Assembly: GCA_019187665.1 (NCBI GenBank)
Contig: JABARH010000040.1
Span: 1-64,000, forward strand
Direction of reading: 5' to 3'
DNA: 64,000 nt
DNA from: Anaerolineales bacterium
GTDB lineage: Bacteria; Chloroflexota; Anaerolineae; Anaerolineales; Villigracilaceae
Shown here: one piece after another, positions 26,182 through 34,154 of the stretch
Numbering within the stretch: the stretch's first letter is position 1
Layout of the letters: each line of letters starts with the position of its first letter
Notes under the pieces: model-generated
Databases searched by the model: none
What the model saw: only the letters and a program-made list of their open reading frames with translations
What the model was told of the DNA's origin: nothing
Position numbers and translations under genes: made by a program

Positions 26182-26216
26182 TGTGTTTCAATGAGAGCGG
26201 CTGGGGCGACTCGCAG

Positions 26217-27344
26217 TCAAACATCCTTTCGATAGAGCCGATACCGTTTATACACCTGCGCGCCCGCGTGGACGGCGAGCGGACGCGTGTCGGGGTTGTT
26301 CGCGCCGGTCAGCGAGAGGTCGGCCCAGGTGTAGCCTTTGGCGGCGGCGCGTTTCGCCATCTCGTCGAAGAGTAGAAGCGCGAGCCCGGTATCCCAATAT
26401 TCCGGCGCGACAACGACGCTCTTGACGCTGAGGCACTTCGGCTTGTCATTGCGGTGAAGGAAGGCGGAGAGATAATCCCATGGGCTGCGCAGACCGTTGA
26501 GATGGATAAGAATCTCGTTGAAGTTCGGCACGCCGGGAAAAAAGCCTGCGGGCTTGCCGTTGTCTTCTGCAAATAGAACCAGTTCGAGATCCACAATATC
26601 GAGCAGGGGCAGGATGATCGACTCGATGTCGGAGCGGGTGTAGGGAACATGGTTGGGAAAATGCGCCAACCCGATATTCTGCAAATGGAGGATGCGGTCG
26701 AGTTCCGCCTCTTTATCGTTAAGGTTCGCGCCGCGCACGGTGAAATTGGGATTCTTTGCGCGTACGCGTTCTGCCACCCGCGATAATCTTTGCATGCGCG
26801 GGCTGGACAGGTCAATCTCTACGGCATAGGCCACGCCCTCATCATCATGCTGCACAAAACCATATCGCTCAAAGAACTGGTGATAGTACGGCGGGTGATG
26901 GGCGAGGTAAATCGCGGGCGGCCGGTCGCGGCCTTCGACCAGGATGCCGCGCGAATCTTCGCGGTCGAGATTGTAGGGGCCGTAGAGGCAGGTCATGGCG
27001 CGCGCCCGCGCCCAGGATTCGGCGTGTTGGAACATGGCCTCGAAGACGGCATAATCTTCGATGCACTCGAAAAAGCCGTACATACATTCGGCATGACCGA
27101 GATGCCGCGTGCGCTGTTTCTCCTCGGCAAGACAAAGAGTCCCGGCCGGCTGGCCGTCCTTGCAGGCGAGAAAAAACTCAGCGACGCCATCCTTGAAAAA
27201 GGTTCCCCGCATTGGGTCAATGGTTTTGGCGCGAGCGTTCATCAGCGGCGGGACCCAGAACGGGTCGTTTTTGTAGATGCGCCACGGAAAAGCAAGGAAT
27301 GTTTTGCGTTCGTGCAGAGTAGTGACGGGGATGATTTGGATCAT
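26217..27344 (-). CDS. GNAT-family N-acetyltransferase-like protein
   Basis: The 375-residue protein, about twice the size of a single GNAT domain, is probably a two-lobed acyltransferase. The N-terminal half contains FLACKDGQPAGTLCLAEE and YGPYNLDREDSRGILVEG. The C-terminal half ends with the GNAT-like segment SVKSVVVAPEYWDTGLALLL, where the usual Q/R-x-x-G-x-G/A pattern is weak. An AGGGGGAT ribosome site precedes the ATG. The substrate is unknown. Confidence 0.7.
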   Translation of the reverse strand: MIQIIPVTTLHERKTFLAFPWRIYKNDPFWVPPLMNARAKTIDPMRGTFFKDGVAEFFLACKDGQPAGTLCLAEEKQRTRHLGHAECMYGFFECIEDYAVFEAMFQHAESWARARAMTCLYGPYNLDREDSRGILVEGRDRPPAIYLAHHPPYYHQFFERYGFVQHDDEGVAYAVEIDLSSPRMQRLSRVAERVRAKNPNFTVRGANLNDKEAELDRILHLQNIGLAHFPNHVPYTRSDIESIILPLLDIVDLELVLFAEDNGKPAGFFPGVPNFNEILIHLNGLRSPWDYLSAFLHRNDKPKCLSVKSVVVAPEYWDTGLALLLFDEMAKRAAAKGYTWADLSLTGANNPDTRPLAVHAGAQVYKRYRLYRKDV

Positions 27345-27434
27345 GGGTATCCCCCTTTAGGCACCGGGGGAGAAACGGGAACAAATGAAATGGGCCGGGG
27401 CATTCTGGTTGATCTCGATTGACCCCGATTTACC

Positions 27435-28277
27435 TTACACGGTCATCAACACGATCGCGATCAACGCGGCGGCAATGCCAAGCCACTGCGCGCGCGCGAG
27501 ACGTTCCTTAAGGAAGATGAGCGCGAGCAGCACCGTGCCGCCGGGGTAGAGCGAGCTAAGAACGGAGGCCACGTCGAGGCGGCCGGCCTGCGCGGCCAGA
27601 ATGAAAAACATGTTGCCGGCAACGTCGAAGACGCCGTTGACCAGGATATATGGCCACGCGGAGGGAGTCACGCGCAGCGAAGCGCGCGTGAGGAACAGAT
27701 ACACGCTGACGAGGATCAACCCGCCCGTCCGCGAGAACACCATTGGCCAGAAGGTCGCGCCGTCACGGGTCGCTTCATGGATGACGACAAAATAGAGGCC
27801 AAAGCAAAGACCGGCGAGCAGCGGCAATTTCAAGTCGGAGATGTGCGCGAGCAGGTCGGTCACGCCGTCTTCCCCCTGCGAGATCATCCAGACCGCAAAG
27901 AGGGCGAAGCCAAATCCAAAAAATGTCAGCCAGCCCGGAAAGCCGTCACGGATCATTCCGACGAAAACAGGCAGCGCCGCCGCCAGCAGCGCCGAAACCG
28001 GGGTGGCAATGCTCATCATGCCGCGGGTCATCGAAGAATAGAGCAGGAGCAAGCCCGCCGAGCCGATCATCCCCGCGCACAGCGCGACCAACAGGACACG
28101 CAGGGCTGGGAACGGTTCGCCCGCCAGCGTCGCAATGAGCAGGAGCATCAAAATACCGATCCACTCGCTGTGGAACACGGCGCGCGGCGCGCCGATGCGC
28201 CGCGCCGCCAGCCCGCCGGTGAAATCGCCCGCGCCCCAACCGATGGCGGAGATCAAGCCAAAAAGAACAGATAACAA
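27435..28277 (-). CDS. EamA/DMT-superfamily transporter
   Basis: The 280-residue protein has ten predicted membrane helices in two EamA repeats. The first begins LFGLISAIGWGAGDFTGGL, and the second ends in GGTVLLALIFLKERLARAQWLG, the typical E-R/K motif before the last helix. It starts at a TTG with AAAGGA upstream. The family exports or imports small metabolites. The closest layout is a drug/metabolite exporter, but the substrate cannot be predicted. Confidence 0.88.
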   Translation of the reverse strand: MLSVLFGLISAIGWGAGDFTGGLAARRIGAPRAVFHSEWIGILMLLLIATLAGEPFPALRVLLVALCAGMIGSAGLLLLYSSMTRGMMSIATPVSALLAAALPVFVGMIRDGFPGWLTFFGFGFALFAVWMISQGEDGVTDLLAHISDLKLPLLAGLCFGLYFVVIHEATRDGATFWPMVFSRTGGLILVSVYLFLTRASLRVTPSAWPYILVNGVFDVAGNMFFILAAQAGRLDVASVLSSLYPGGTVLLALIFLKERLARAQWLGIAAALIAIVLMTV

Positions 28278-28295
28278 TGGATGATTCCTTTATTT

Positions 28296-28410
28296 GACCT
28301 CTTGCATCAGTCCGCCGACGTTGGAGAACGCCTCTTGGGAAAGGGCAGATTGAGCGCGCGGTTGCAAGAGGTCTATTTATTGTTCGCGCAAACCGCCGGT
28401 GGAGAATGCC
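28296..28410. repeat. Inverted-repeat element plus two short palindromes
   Basis: GACCTCTTGCA (28296–28306) is repeated perfectly inverted as TGCAAGAGGTC (28363–28373), enclosing 56 bases. Inside lies GACGTTGGAGAACGCC (28317–28332). Just outside lies GCCGGTGGAGAATGCC (28395–28410). Both are related to the palindrome at 11633. No coding potential is seen in the 146-base gap. It may be a small non-autonomous mobile element or a transcript-end structure. Confidence 0.5.
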
Positions 28411-28423
28411 TGCCGCGCAGCGT

Positions 28424-29287
28424 TCATTCCCGAAGCCGCGCGCGTGCCAGGACTTTTTGAGCGTTCTTCAACAGCGGCATATCAATCATGTTTCCATCGA
28501 GCGCGTACGCGCCCCGGCCTTCTTTTTGACTCGCTTCGAACGTCGCGACGATTTGACGCGCCTGCGCGATGGCTTCTTCATCTGGCGTGAACGCGGACTG
28601 AACCGGCCCGACCTGCGCGGGATGGATGACCTGCTTGCCCGCGTATCCCAGCCGCGCGCCAAACTCCGCCTCGGCCCGCACCCGGTCGGGATGCTTGAAA
28701 TCAATCGTGACGATGTCAATGGCTTGCAGGCCAAATGCGGCGCACACCACGATCACCGCCTGGCGCGCATAGAGCAGTTCGACCGCCTCGGGTGTGCGCG
28801 TCGCCCCGATGGAGGCTGCAAAATCTTCTCCGCCGAAGATGATCGCGTCCAGGCGCGGATGCGCGGCGATCTCCTTGAGATTCAGAATCCCTTTCGCAGT
28901 CTCCACTCCAACCAACATGCGAATCGAGTTGAGCGGCCAGCCATGACTCAGCTCCGCTCCCGCGAGGATGTCATGCGCCCATTGGATCTGGTCGGAAGAT
29001 TCAAGTTTGGGAATCACGATTCCATCCGGGCGATACGGCAGGACGGCGGCCATATCGTCCTTTTCCCACCCCGACCCAACCGCGTTGATGCGCGCCAGTT
29101 TCTCGCTCGCGCCGAAGTCGAGTTCCTGCAATGCCTTCGCTATGGTTTGGCGCGCCTCGGCTTTACGCGAGGCGGCCACGCCGTCTTCCATATCCATGCA
29201 GATGGAGTCTACGCCAAGGGTCAGGGCTTTGGTGATCTTCTTCCAATCGTCACCGGGCATGTAGAGGAGCGCGCGTCGGGGGTGCAT
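28424..29287 (-). CDS. HpcH/HpaI aldolase family, CitE-like CoA-ester lyase
   Basis: The 287-residue protein has the CitE/malyl-CoA-lyase TIM barrel: RRALLYMPGDDWKKI at the start, the acidic metal-binding segment CMDMEDGVAASRKAEAR, the glutamate in VGVETAKGILNL, the aspartate in FGGEDFAASIG, and GKQVIHPAQV. Such enzymes cleave or make citramalyl-, malyl- or methylmalyl-CoA. Substrate choice cannot be read from sequence alone. Its ATG lies one base after the stop of the upstream DUF1579 gene, so the two are one operon. Confidence 0.88.
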   Translation of the reverse strand: MHPRRALLYMPGDDWKKITKALTLGVDSICMDMEDGVAASRKAEARQTIAKALQELDFGASEKLARINAVGSGWEKDDMAAVLPYRPDGIVIPKLESSDQIQWAHDILAGAELSHGWPLNSIRMLVGVETAKGILNLKEIAAHPRLDAIIFGGEDFAASIGATRTPEAVELLYARQAVIVVCAAFGLQAIDIVTIDFKHPDRVRAEAEFGARLGYAGKQVIHPAQVGPVQSAFTPDEEAIAQARQIVATFEASQKEGRGAYALDGNMIDMPLLKNAQKVLARARLRE

Positions 29288-29288
29288 T

Positions 29289-29774
29289 TTACTTCATCAC
29301 CCGCGTCAATTTTGTCTCGGTCGCTTTGGCCTCGCGCCCATCCGGCAGAATGTTATACGCCGCGATGGTGAGATGGTTGGCATCTTCGAGCGTGACCTCG
29401 GTGCGCCAGTTCCAGTCGGGGCCGCCGGTGGGGTCGGGGTAACTGCCGATGACGAGGAAACCATTTTCTTTCGGCGCGCCAGAGCAGAACATGATGGCGG
29501 TGTTGTTGTGAAAACTATCCAGCCAGCTGGCTTCGTAACGATCGAGGGCGGTGTTGTATCCGAAGGTGAACATGCCGTGCTGCACCTCGCCCTCGACCGA
29601 TCCCTGGTAGAGGTAGAGCGCGAAGCGCCCGTCCAGCACGAGTGTGATGCTGCCCTGTACAGGCGACTCGTCCGCCAGTTTGTCCGGCTCAAGCCAGAGT
29701 TTACTCGTCCCCGCCCACGCGCCGGCGAGTTGTGAGAGAAAATGATGAGGGCTTCCGAGGTTGTCCTGGGTCAT
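29289..29774 (-). CDS. DUF1579-family protein
   Basis: The 161-residue protein matches the DUF1579 beta-barrel family: HHFLSQLAGAWAGTSKLWLEP at the start, then FALYLYQGSVEGEVQHGMFTFGYN and a D-R-Y-E-A-S-W-L-D-S-F-H segment. The fold is lipocalin-like and the ligand unknown. AGGA precedes the ATG. It is the first gene of a two-gene operon with the CitE-like lyase. From 29775 to 30048 no gene is visible. Confidence 0.82.
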   Translation of the reverse strand: MTQDNLGSPHHFLSQLAGAWAGTSKLWLEPDKLADESPVQGSITLVLDGRFALYLYQGSVEGEVQHGMFTFGYNTALDRYEASWLDSFHNNTAIMFCSGAPKENGFLVIGSYPDPTGGPDWNWRTEVTLEDANHLTIAAYNILPDGREAKATETKLTRVMK

Positions 29775-30048
29775 GGTTAATCCTATTCAATATCGGTGAG
29801 GCTATTTTATCCCGAAATTGGACAACCGTTTTTCCCGGCACGAATGCTGCAATGGAATCTCATTTTCCCCTTGCATCCGTCCATCCTATGATACCGGCCC
29901 TGGGATACGCGCCGACGGAGAACGTCTTCCGCTGCAATGCCGTCGTAGAGGGCGCGTTCTGGCGCGCGCTTGCGGCGGGCCATTCAGTTCAACGATGACA
30001 CATGCAGGCCAGGCGAGTAAAATACGCATCATTGCCCGAGGAGACAAC

Positions 30049-30327
30049 ATGCCCCAAAAATTCAACTGCCCCCATTGCGGCGCGCCCAATAAATATTCTG
30101 GTGAAGAGACCTCGACGCGCTGCGTCTACTGCGGAAGCGATGTCAATCCGCCGGAGGAAATGGTTCACCGGGCGGCGATGGCGCGCTTTCGATCGAAAGC
30201 CAGACCGTGGATCATCGCCTTCATCATCATCGTGTTCATCCTGCCCATGTGCGGCACATTGTTCGGTGTGGGCGCAAGCATCCTCGGCAGCCTGGCCGCC
30301 TTTTTTGCTTCGTTCATCGGGAATTGA
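30049..30327 (+). CDS. Small zinc-ribbon membrane protein
   Basis: The 92-residue protein starts at an ATG with CGAGGAG upstream. It has a zinc ribbon (CPHC near 7–10 and CVYC near 27–30), a charged linker and one or two C-terminal membrane segments (WIIAFIIIVFILPMCGTLFG, then a Gly/Ala-rich helix). It resembles other zinc-ribbon membrane proteins in this window. The function is unknown. Its 3' end overlaps the convergent HAD gene by 14 bases. Confidence 0.75.
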   Translation: MPQKFNCPHCGAPNKYSGEETSTRCVYCGSDVNPPEEMVHRAAMARFRSKARPWIIAFIIIVFILPMCGTLFGVGASILGSLAAFFASFIGN

Positions 30328-30979
30328 GCATCGCATTCAGCGAAGCGATCGTCACTTCCGCCAGCGAGTTCACGGTCAGGTTTGCGCCGTGGACTCCCAG
30401 CCGGGCAGTCAACGGGTTGGGGACTGCGACCACGAAGACGCCCGCGGCGCGCGCGGCCTTCACGCCGTTGGGAGAATCCTCAAAGATCACCGCCGCTTCT
30501 TTCGTAACACGGAGCTGGTTCAACGCCTCGAGGAAGATATCCGGGTTGGGCTTGGTGCGCCCGGGTCCGACATCCTCCGAACAGACAACGGCGTCGAAAT
30601 GATGGGCGAGTCCGAGACGCGCGAGGTGCGCGTCCACCCATGCGTGAGGCGAACTGGAGGCGACGGCAAGTTTGAGGGCGCGTTGTTTCCCATTGTGAAT
30701 TAAATCCACCACGCCGGGCTGGGTGGTTTTGGCGTGGATGAGCGCGTCCGATTCCAAACGATAACGCGCGCGCAGGCGGGCGGCATCCCGCCCCGTCAGC
30801 GCGGAAAGATGCGTAGCGGCGTCGAAGGTGGAAAGGCCGTAGCCTCCGATCGTTTTCGCCCATTCATCCACAGGCAGTTCGTGTCCATGTTCGCGATAGA
30901 TGGCCTGCCACACATCCACCTCGGGGGTTTCAGTGTCGAGGATCAGGCCGTCGAAGTCGAAGATCAGGGCTTTGAGCAT
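30314..30979 (-). CDS. HAD-superfamily hydrolase (beta-phosphoglucomutase-like)
   Basis: The 221-residue protein has HAD motif I, F-D-F-D-G (catalytic Asp), the subfamily I cap domain, motif II in LAVASSSPHAWV, the lysine in GRTKPNPDIF and motif IV in FEDSPNGVKAA. The start at 30979 is preferred to one nine codons upstream because TATAAT lies 7 nt before it. Phosphoglucomutase or phosphatase activity on small phosphosugars is likely, but the substrate is unknown. Confidence 0.9.
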   Translation of the reverse strand: MLKALIFDFDGLILDTETPEVDVWQAIYREHGHELPVDEWAKTIGGYGLSTFDAATHLSALTGRDAARLRARYRLESDALIHAKTTQPGVVDLIHNGKQRALKLAVASSSPHAWVDAHLARLGLAHHFDAVVCSEDVGPGRTKPNPDIFLEALNQLRVTKEAAVIFEDSPNGVKAARAAGVFVVAVPNPLTARLGVHGANLTVNSLAEVTIASLNAMLNSR

Positions 30980-30986
30980 GGATGGG

Positions 30987-30992
30987 ATTATA
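30987..30992 (-). promoter_or_regulatory. Leaderless −10 box of the HAD gene
   Basis: TATAAT on the minus strand lies 7 nt before the ATG at 30979. No ribosome site is present. Confidence 0.6.
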
Positions 30993-31230
30993 CTCAGAAC
31001 GTACACAAATATAGTTTTCTCAAAGTCGCTTGAGAGATTGGCCGATTTGGAACGCGAATAGCGCGAACACCTGCACTTGCGCCAGGTGCAAGTGTGGGCG
31101 AATTTCGCGAATTTTCTTGGGCTTCATTCGGAGCATTGGCAAATTCGCGGCATTCGCGTTGAGAAAATTCCGACTTGGTAAAGCCTTGCTCAAATCGCCT
31201 GCCATTCTGGTGTCTTTTGCGCAGGCCCTA

Positions 31231-31236
31231 TATAAT
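31231..31236 (+). promoter_or_regulatory. Leaderless −10 box of the NYN gene
   Basis: TATAAT lies 6 nt before the ATG at 31243, again without a Shine–Dalgarno sequence. Confidence 0.6.
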
Positions 31237-31242
31237 TCAAAC

Positions 31243-31710
31243 ATGCCCTTTTTGATAGACGGACACAATCTCATCCCCAAAGCCGGCATCAACCTGCGCG
31301 ACGCGGAGGATGAAATGCAATTGCTCGAACAATTGCAAATCTTTTGCCGCGTCACGCGAAGATCGGCGGAGGTCTATTTCGACGGCGCGCCGACAGGACA
31401 GGCGCGGACGCGCAAATTTGGAGCAGTGACGGCCCATTTCGTCCGCTCGGGAACGACCGCCGATTCCGCCATCGCGGCGCGCTTGAAAACGCTGGGACGC
31501 GCCGCCCGTAACTGGACGGTGGTCACCTCAGACCGGCAGGTGCAGGCTGCGGCGCGCGCCTGCGGAGCGCAGGTGACCTCGTCGGAAGCGTTCGCCGAGC
31601 AGATGCTGGATACCCTGCGCGCGCCCGCTGCCCCGTCGACGAGCGAAGCGGGAATGTCTGCGGCAGAACTGGAGGAGTGGATGCGTTTATTTCGTGAAGG
31701 AAAACGCTAA
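31243..31710 (+). CDS. NYN/YacP-like PIN-fold RNase domain protein
   Basis: The 155-residue protein opens with FLIDGHNLIP, the NYN motif with the catalytic aspartate. It continues with an acidic patch (DAEDEMQLLEQL), V-Y-F-D-G and VVTSDRQVQAAARACG, all typical of YacP/Rae1-type nucleases. Rae1 cleaves mRNA on the ribosome in Bacillus, so an RNA-processing role is inferred. The C-terminal 35 residues are a short acidic helix. It appears leaderless. Confidence 0.85.
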   Translation: MPFLIDGHNLIPKAGINLRDAEDEMQLLEQLQIFCRVTRRSAEVYFDGAPTGQARTRKFGAVTAHFVRSGTTADSAIAARLKTLGRAARNWTVVTSDRQVQAAARACGAQVTSSEAFAEQMLDTLRAPAAPSTSEAGMSAAELEEWMRLFREGKR

Positions 31711-31752
31711 TTCGGATAATTCGCATCTAAATACTAATCTTATATTAATGTC

Positions 31753-31861
31753 TCGGCAAGTCAGAGGGTGTATAGTAGCCACAAGACACCTGCTCTCCTT
31801 TTACTGGTATCCATGGTGTCGGTCACCGGTGCGGCCCGCATGTCCCCCCCATGCTTGCCGA
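31753..31861 (+). ncRNA. Candidate structured RNA
   Basis: TCGGCAAG (31753–31760) pairs with CTTGCCGA (31854–31861), enclosing further stems. These are AGAG+GGTGT (31763–31771) with ACACC+CTCT (31786–31796), GGTG/CACC (31815–31827), and GCATG/CATGC (31838–31854). The region lacks a convincing frame and is followed by a large perfect hairpin. A TATATT box lies at 31741. It does not carry the SRP GGAAGGAAGC motif and is too short for 6S RNA. The identity is unknown. Confidence 0.4.
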
Positions 31862-31882
31862 CGGTGATGCCCTCCCCCCCTC

Positions 31883-31924
31883 AAGGTTATGCGGCATGTC
31901 ATAAACGACATGCCGCATAACCTT
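31883..31924 (+). terminator. Perfect 18-bp hairpin
   Basis: AAGGTTATGCGGCATGTC (31883–31900) is followed by ATAAAC and its exact complement (31907–31924). There is no T run, so it may be a 3' stabiliser or factor-dependent terminator for the preceding RNA or NYN transcript. Confidence 0.6.
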
Positions 31925-31975
31925 TAAGGTTGTGATAGTTGCGATTCAATTTTGGGCGGTGAAAGGGCAGCGCGC

Positions 31976-31981
31976 TATAAT
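31976..31981 (+). promoter_or_regulatory. Leaderless −10 box of the deacetylase-like gene
   Basis: TATAAT lies 6 nt before the ATG at 31988 with no ribosome site. Confidence 0.6.
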
Positions 31982-31987
31982 GTCCGC

Positions 31988-32992
31988 ATGACCACTGTCT
32001 TCACCTGGGTCGCATCGCCTGCGCACGCCTACCAGGATCATCCCGAACGGCCGGGGCGTTTGATCGAACTGGAAGCGCGGCTTGACGGGTTCGGCGCGCA
32101 AAAATTGGAGGCGCCGCCTGCAACGCTCGAGGAGATCGCCCGCGTTCATGAGCCGCGCATGATTGCAGCGCTGAAAGCGACGTGTCAGGCCGGCGGGGGA
32201 ATCATTGATTATGCCCCGACCTTCGCGACTGCCTCTTCCTTTGACGACGCCCGGCTCGCTTCTGGCGCGACGTTGCGCGGGGCGCGCGCGGTCTGGGCTG
32301 GAGAGGCCTCCAACGCGTTCGCGCTCGTGCGCCCACCGGGGCATCATGCCGAACCGGCGCGGGCCATGGGATTTTGCCTGTTCAACAATGTCGCGGTGGC
32401 GGCGCGCGATCTGTTGGAGCGCGGCGCGCGGCGCGTCCTGGTGGTAGATTATGACGCGCATCACGGCAACGGGACACAGGCCGCGTTCTGGGAGGATGAA
32501 CGCCTCGCATATGTTTCGACCCACCAGTGGGGAATTTACCCTGGCACAGGCCGCCTGGACGACGCACCGCACGCGCCGGGACGCATCGTTAATGTGCCGC
32601 TCCCGGCACATGCAGGTGATGAATGTTTCAAGCAAATATCGGAACAGGTGCTTGCGCCGATGGTTCGGGCCTATCGCCCGCAGGCGCTCCTTGTCTCGGC
32701 GGGGTTCGACGCGCACTGGGATGACCCCATCACTTCGCTGGGAGTTTCGAGCGCGGGGTTCTTCCAGATCTCGAAGCGTCTGGTTGAATTGGCCGGTGAG
32801 TATTGCCGCGGAAAAATCGTATTTGTGTTGGAAGGGGGGTATAACCCGGTGAATGTGGCGAGGGGCAGCGCGGGAGTTTTTGCCGCGCTGACCGGGAGCC
32901 TGTTTGCGGATCCCGGCGATGCGTCGCATTTTGAGGAGCCGGATATCGCGGCGGCGCTGGAAGCGATTCGCGCGCGTCATGGATTTTCGTAA
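31988..32992 (+). CDS. Histone deacetylase-like amidohydrolase (AcuC/APAH family)
   Basis: The 334-residue protein has the class I/II deacetylase fold. The catalytic segment is RPPGHHAE near 115–122 with two His, the metal ligands lie in D-Y-D-A-H-H-G-N-G near 155, and a third aspartate in AGFDAHWDDP near 240. The last glycine loop is LEGGYNP. Bacterial members deacetylate polyamines or acetylated proteins such as acetyl-CoA synthetase. No acetylase gene is adjacent. It appears leaderless. The zinc-ribbon gene follows after 12 bases. Confidence 0.92.
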   Translation: MTTVFTWVASPAHAYQDHPERPGRLIELEARLDGFGAQKLEAPPATLEEIARVHEPRMIAALKATCQAGGGIIDYAPTFATASSFDDARLASGATLRGARAVWAGEASNAFALVRPPGHHAEPARAMGFCLFNNVAVAARDLLERGARRVLVVDYDAHHGNGTQAAFWEDERLAYVSTHQWGIYPGTGRLDDAPHAPGRIVNVPLPAHAGDECFKQISEQVLAPMVRAYRPQALLVSAGFDAHWDDPITSLGVSSAGFFQISKRLVELAGEYCRGKIVFVLEGGYNPVNVARGSAGVFAALTGSLFADPGDASHFEEPDIAAALEAIRARHGFS

Positions 32993-33004
32993 CAGGAGCG
33001 AGGT

Positions 33005-34063
33005 ATGACACGAACCGAACAATCGAAGGGGTTTATCGAACTGGAATGGGTCTGCCCCAGTTGCAACAGCCGCAATCGCGGGCCTGTGAAGGCTTGCGAG
33101 AATTGCGGGGCGGCGCAACCGGAGGATGTGAAGTTTTATGCGCCTGCCGAAGCGAAGTTGATTCAAGATGAGAACGCGAAAAAGATTGCCGGCGCGGGGC
33201 CAGACATTCATTGTCCGTTTTGCGGGACGCGCAACCGCGGCGATGCAGCCGTCTGCGCGCAATGCGGCGGGGATTTGAAAGAGGGCAGAAAGCGCGAAGC
33301 CGGGCGTGAGATGCAGCGTCAGTCGCCGGTGATCGAGGTGCAGTGTACGAATTGCGGCGAGGTCAATCCATCCACACGGAGGATATGCGCGCAGTGTGGC
33401 GCGCCGCTGCCGCGCGCGGGGACTCCGCCGGACGCGCCGCTCCGGCCCGCGACGGCCTCAGCCGCTGTCCCGTCGGAGGCGAAGCGAGGCCTGCCGTGGC
33501 TGTGGGTCGGGGGCGTCGTCGCGTGTCTTGTGATCTTGTGCGTGGGCGCGGCCATGTTATTTTCGCCTTCGCAAACGGTGGAGGCCTCCGTGCAGGATGT
33601 GTACTGGCAGTCGGCGACGCCGTTGCAGGAAGAGCAGGCAGTCCGTTATGTGAATGAGGCTGGCAGCGCGCCGGGCGGCGCGTACGAGGTTTCGTGCCAG
33701 ACCGAGACGCGCCAGGTGTGTGTGGACAAAACCATTGACCGGGGCAATGGGTACGCCGAGGTGGTGACAGAGTGTCACGATGAGAGCCAACAGTATTGTT
33801 CGTATACGCTGGATGAGTGGAAGACGATTGACACCCTGACGATGGATGGTCACGATTTTGAACCGTTTTATGCCAGCCCGGATCTTTCGTTCGGCCAGCG
33901 GCTGGGCAATGTGACGATCACCTTCACGGTTTATTTTTATGCGGACGGAAAAACATACACGTACAGCCCCGCCGACCTGGATGAGTTTCAGCAGTTCGAC
34001 CTTGGCAGCGCGTGGACGCTGCATTTGAACGCGTTCGACACGGTGGTGAGCGTGAGCCGTTGA
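33005..34063 (+). CDS. Membrane protein with three zinc ribbons
   Basis: The 352-residue protein has three CxxC pairs forming zinc ribbons: CPSC…CENC (about 17–36), CPFC…CAQC (about 70–92) and CTNC…CAQC (about 115–135). A membrane helix (LPWLWVGGVVACLVILCVGA) lies near 162–182. An extracytoplasmic domain follows, with four or more cysteines and many aromatic residues. AGGAGCGAGG precedes the ATG. The layout, cytoplasmic zinc fingers with an external sensor-like domain, recalls other proteins in the window. The function is unknown. Confidence 0.75.
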   Translation: MTRTEQSKGFIELEWVCPSCNSRNRGPVKACENCGAAQPEDVKFYAPAEAKLIQDENAKKIAGAGPDIHCPFCGTRNRGDAAVCAQCGGDLKEGRKREAGREMQRQSPVIEVQCTNCGEVNPSTRRICAQCGAPLPRAGTPPDAPLRPATASAAVPSEAKRGLPWLWVGGVVACLVILCVGAAMLFSPSQTVEASVQDVYWQSATPLQEEQAVRYVNEAGSAPGGAYEVSCQTETRQVCVDKTIDRGNGYAEVVTECHDESQQYCSYTLDEWKTIDTLTMDGHDFEPFYASPDLSFGQRLGNVTITFTVYFYADGKTYTYSPADLDEFQQFDLGSAWTLHLNAFDTVVSVSR

Positions 34064-34154
34064 CGGGTCGTTGGGTCCGCTGTTCCGCAGCCGGGGCAGG
34101 CGACGCGGCGGCGGACGTTTCATTTTCTATGAATGACCGGGAGCGAGGTGACTT

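Noticed and set aside
29775..30048. An 88-residue plus-strand frame (29732–29998) across this gap
   Set aside because: It begins inside the opposite-strand DUF1579 gene, has no ribosome site or recognisable motif, and its composition looks like read-through. The gap is treated as gene-free.
31741..31861. Possible SRP (4.5S) or 6S RNA
   Set aside because: The SRP core GGAAGGAAGC is missing on both strands and the length is too short for 6S, so it was kept only as an unidentified candidate RNA.
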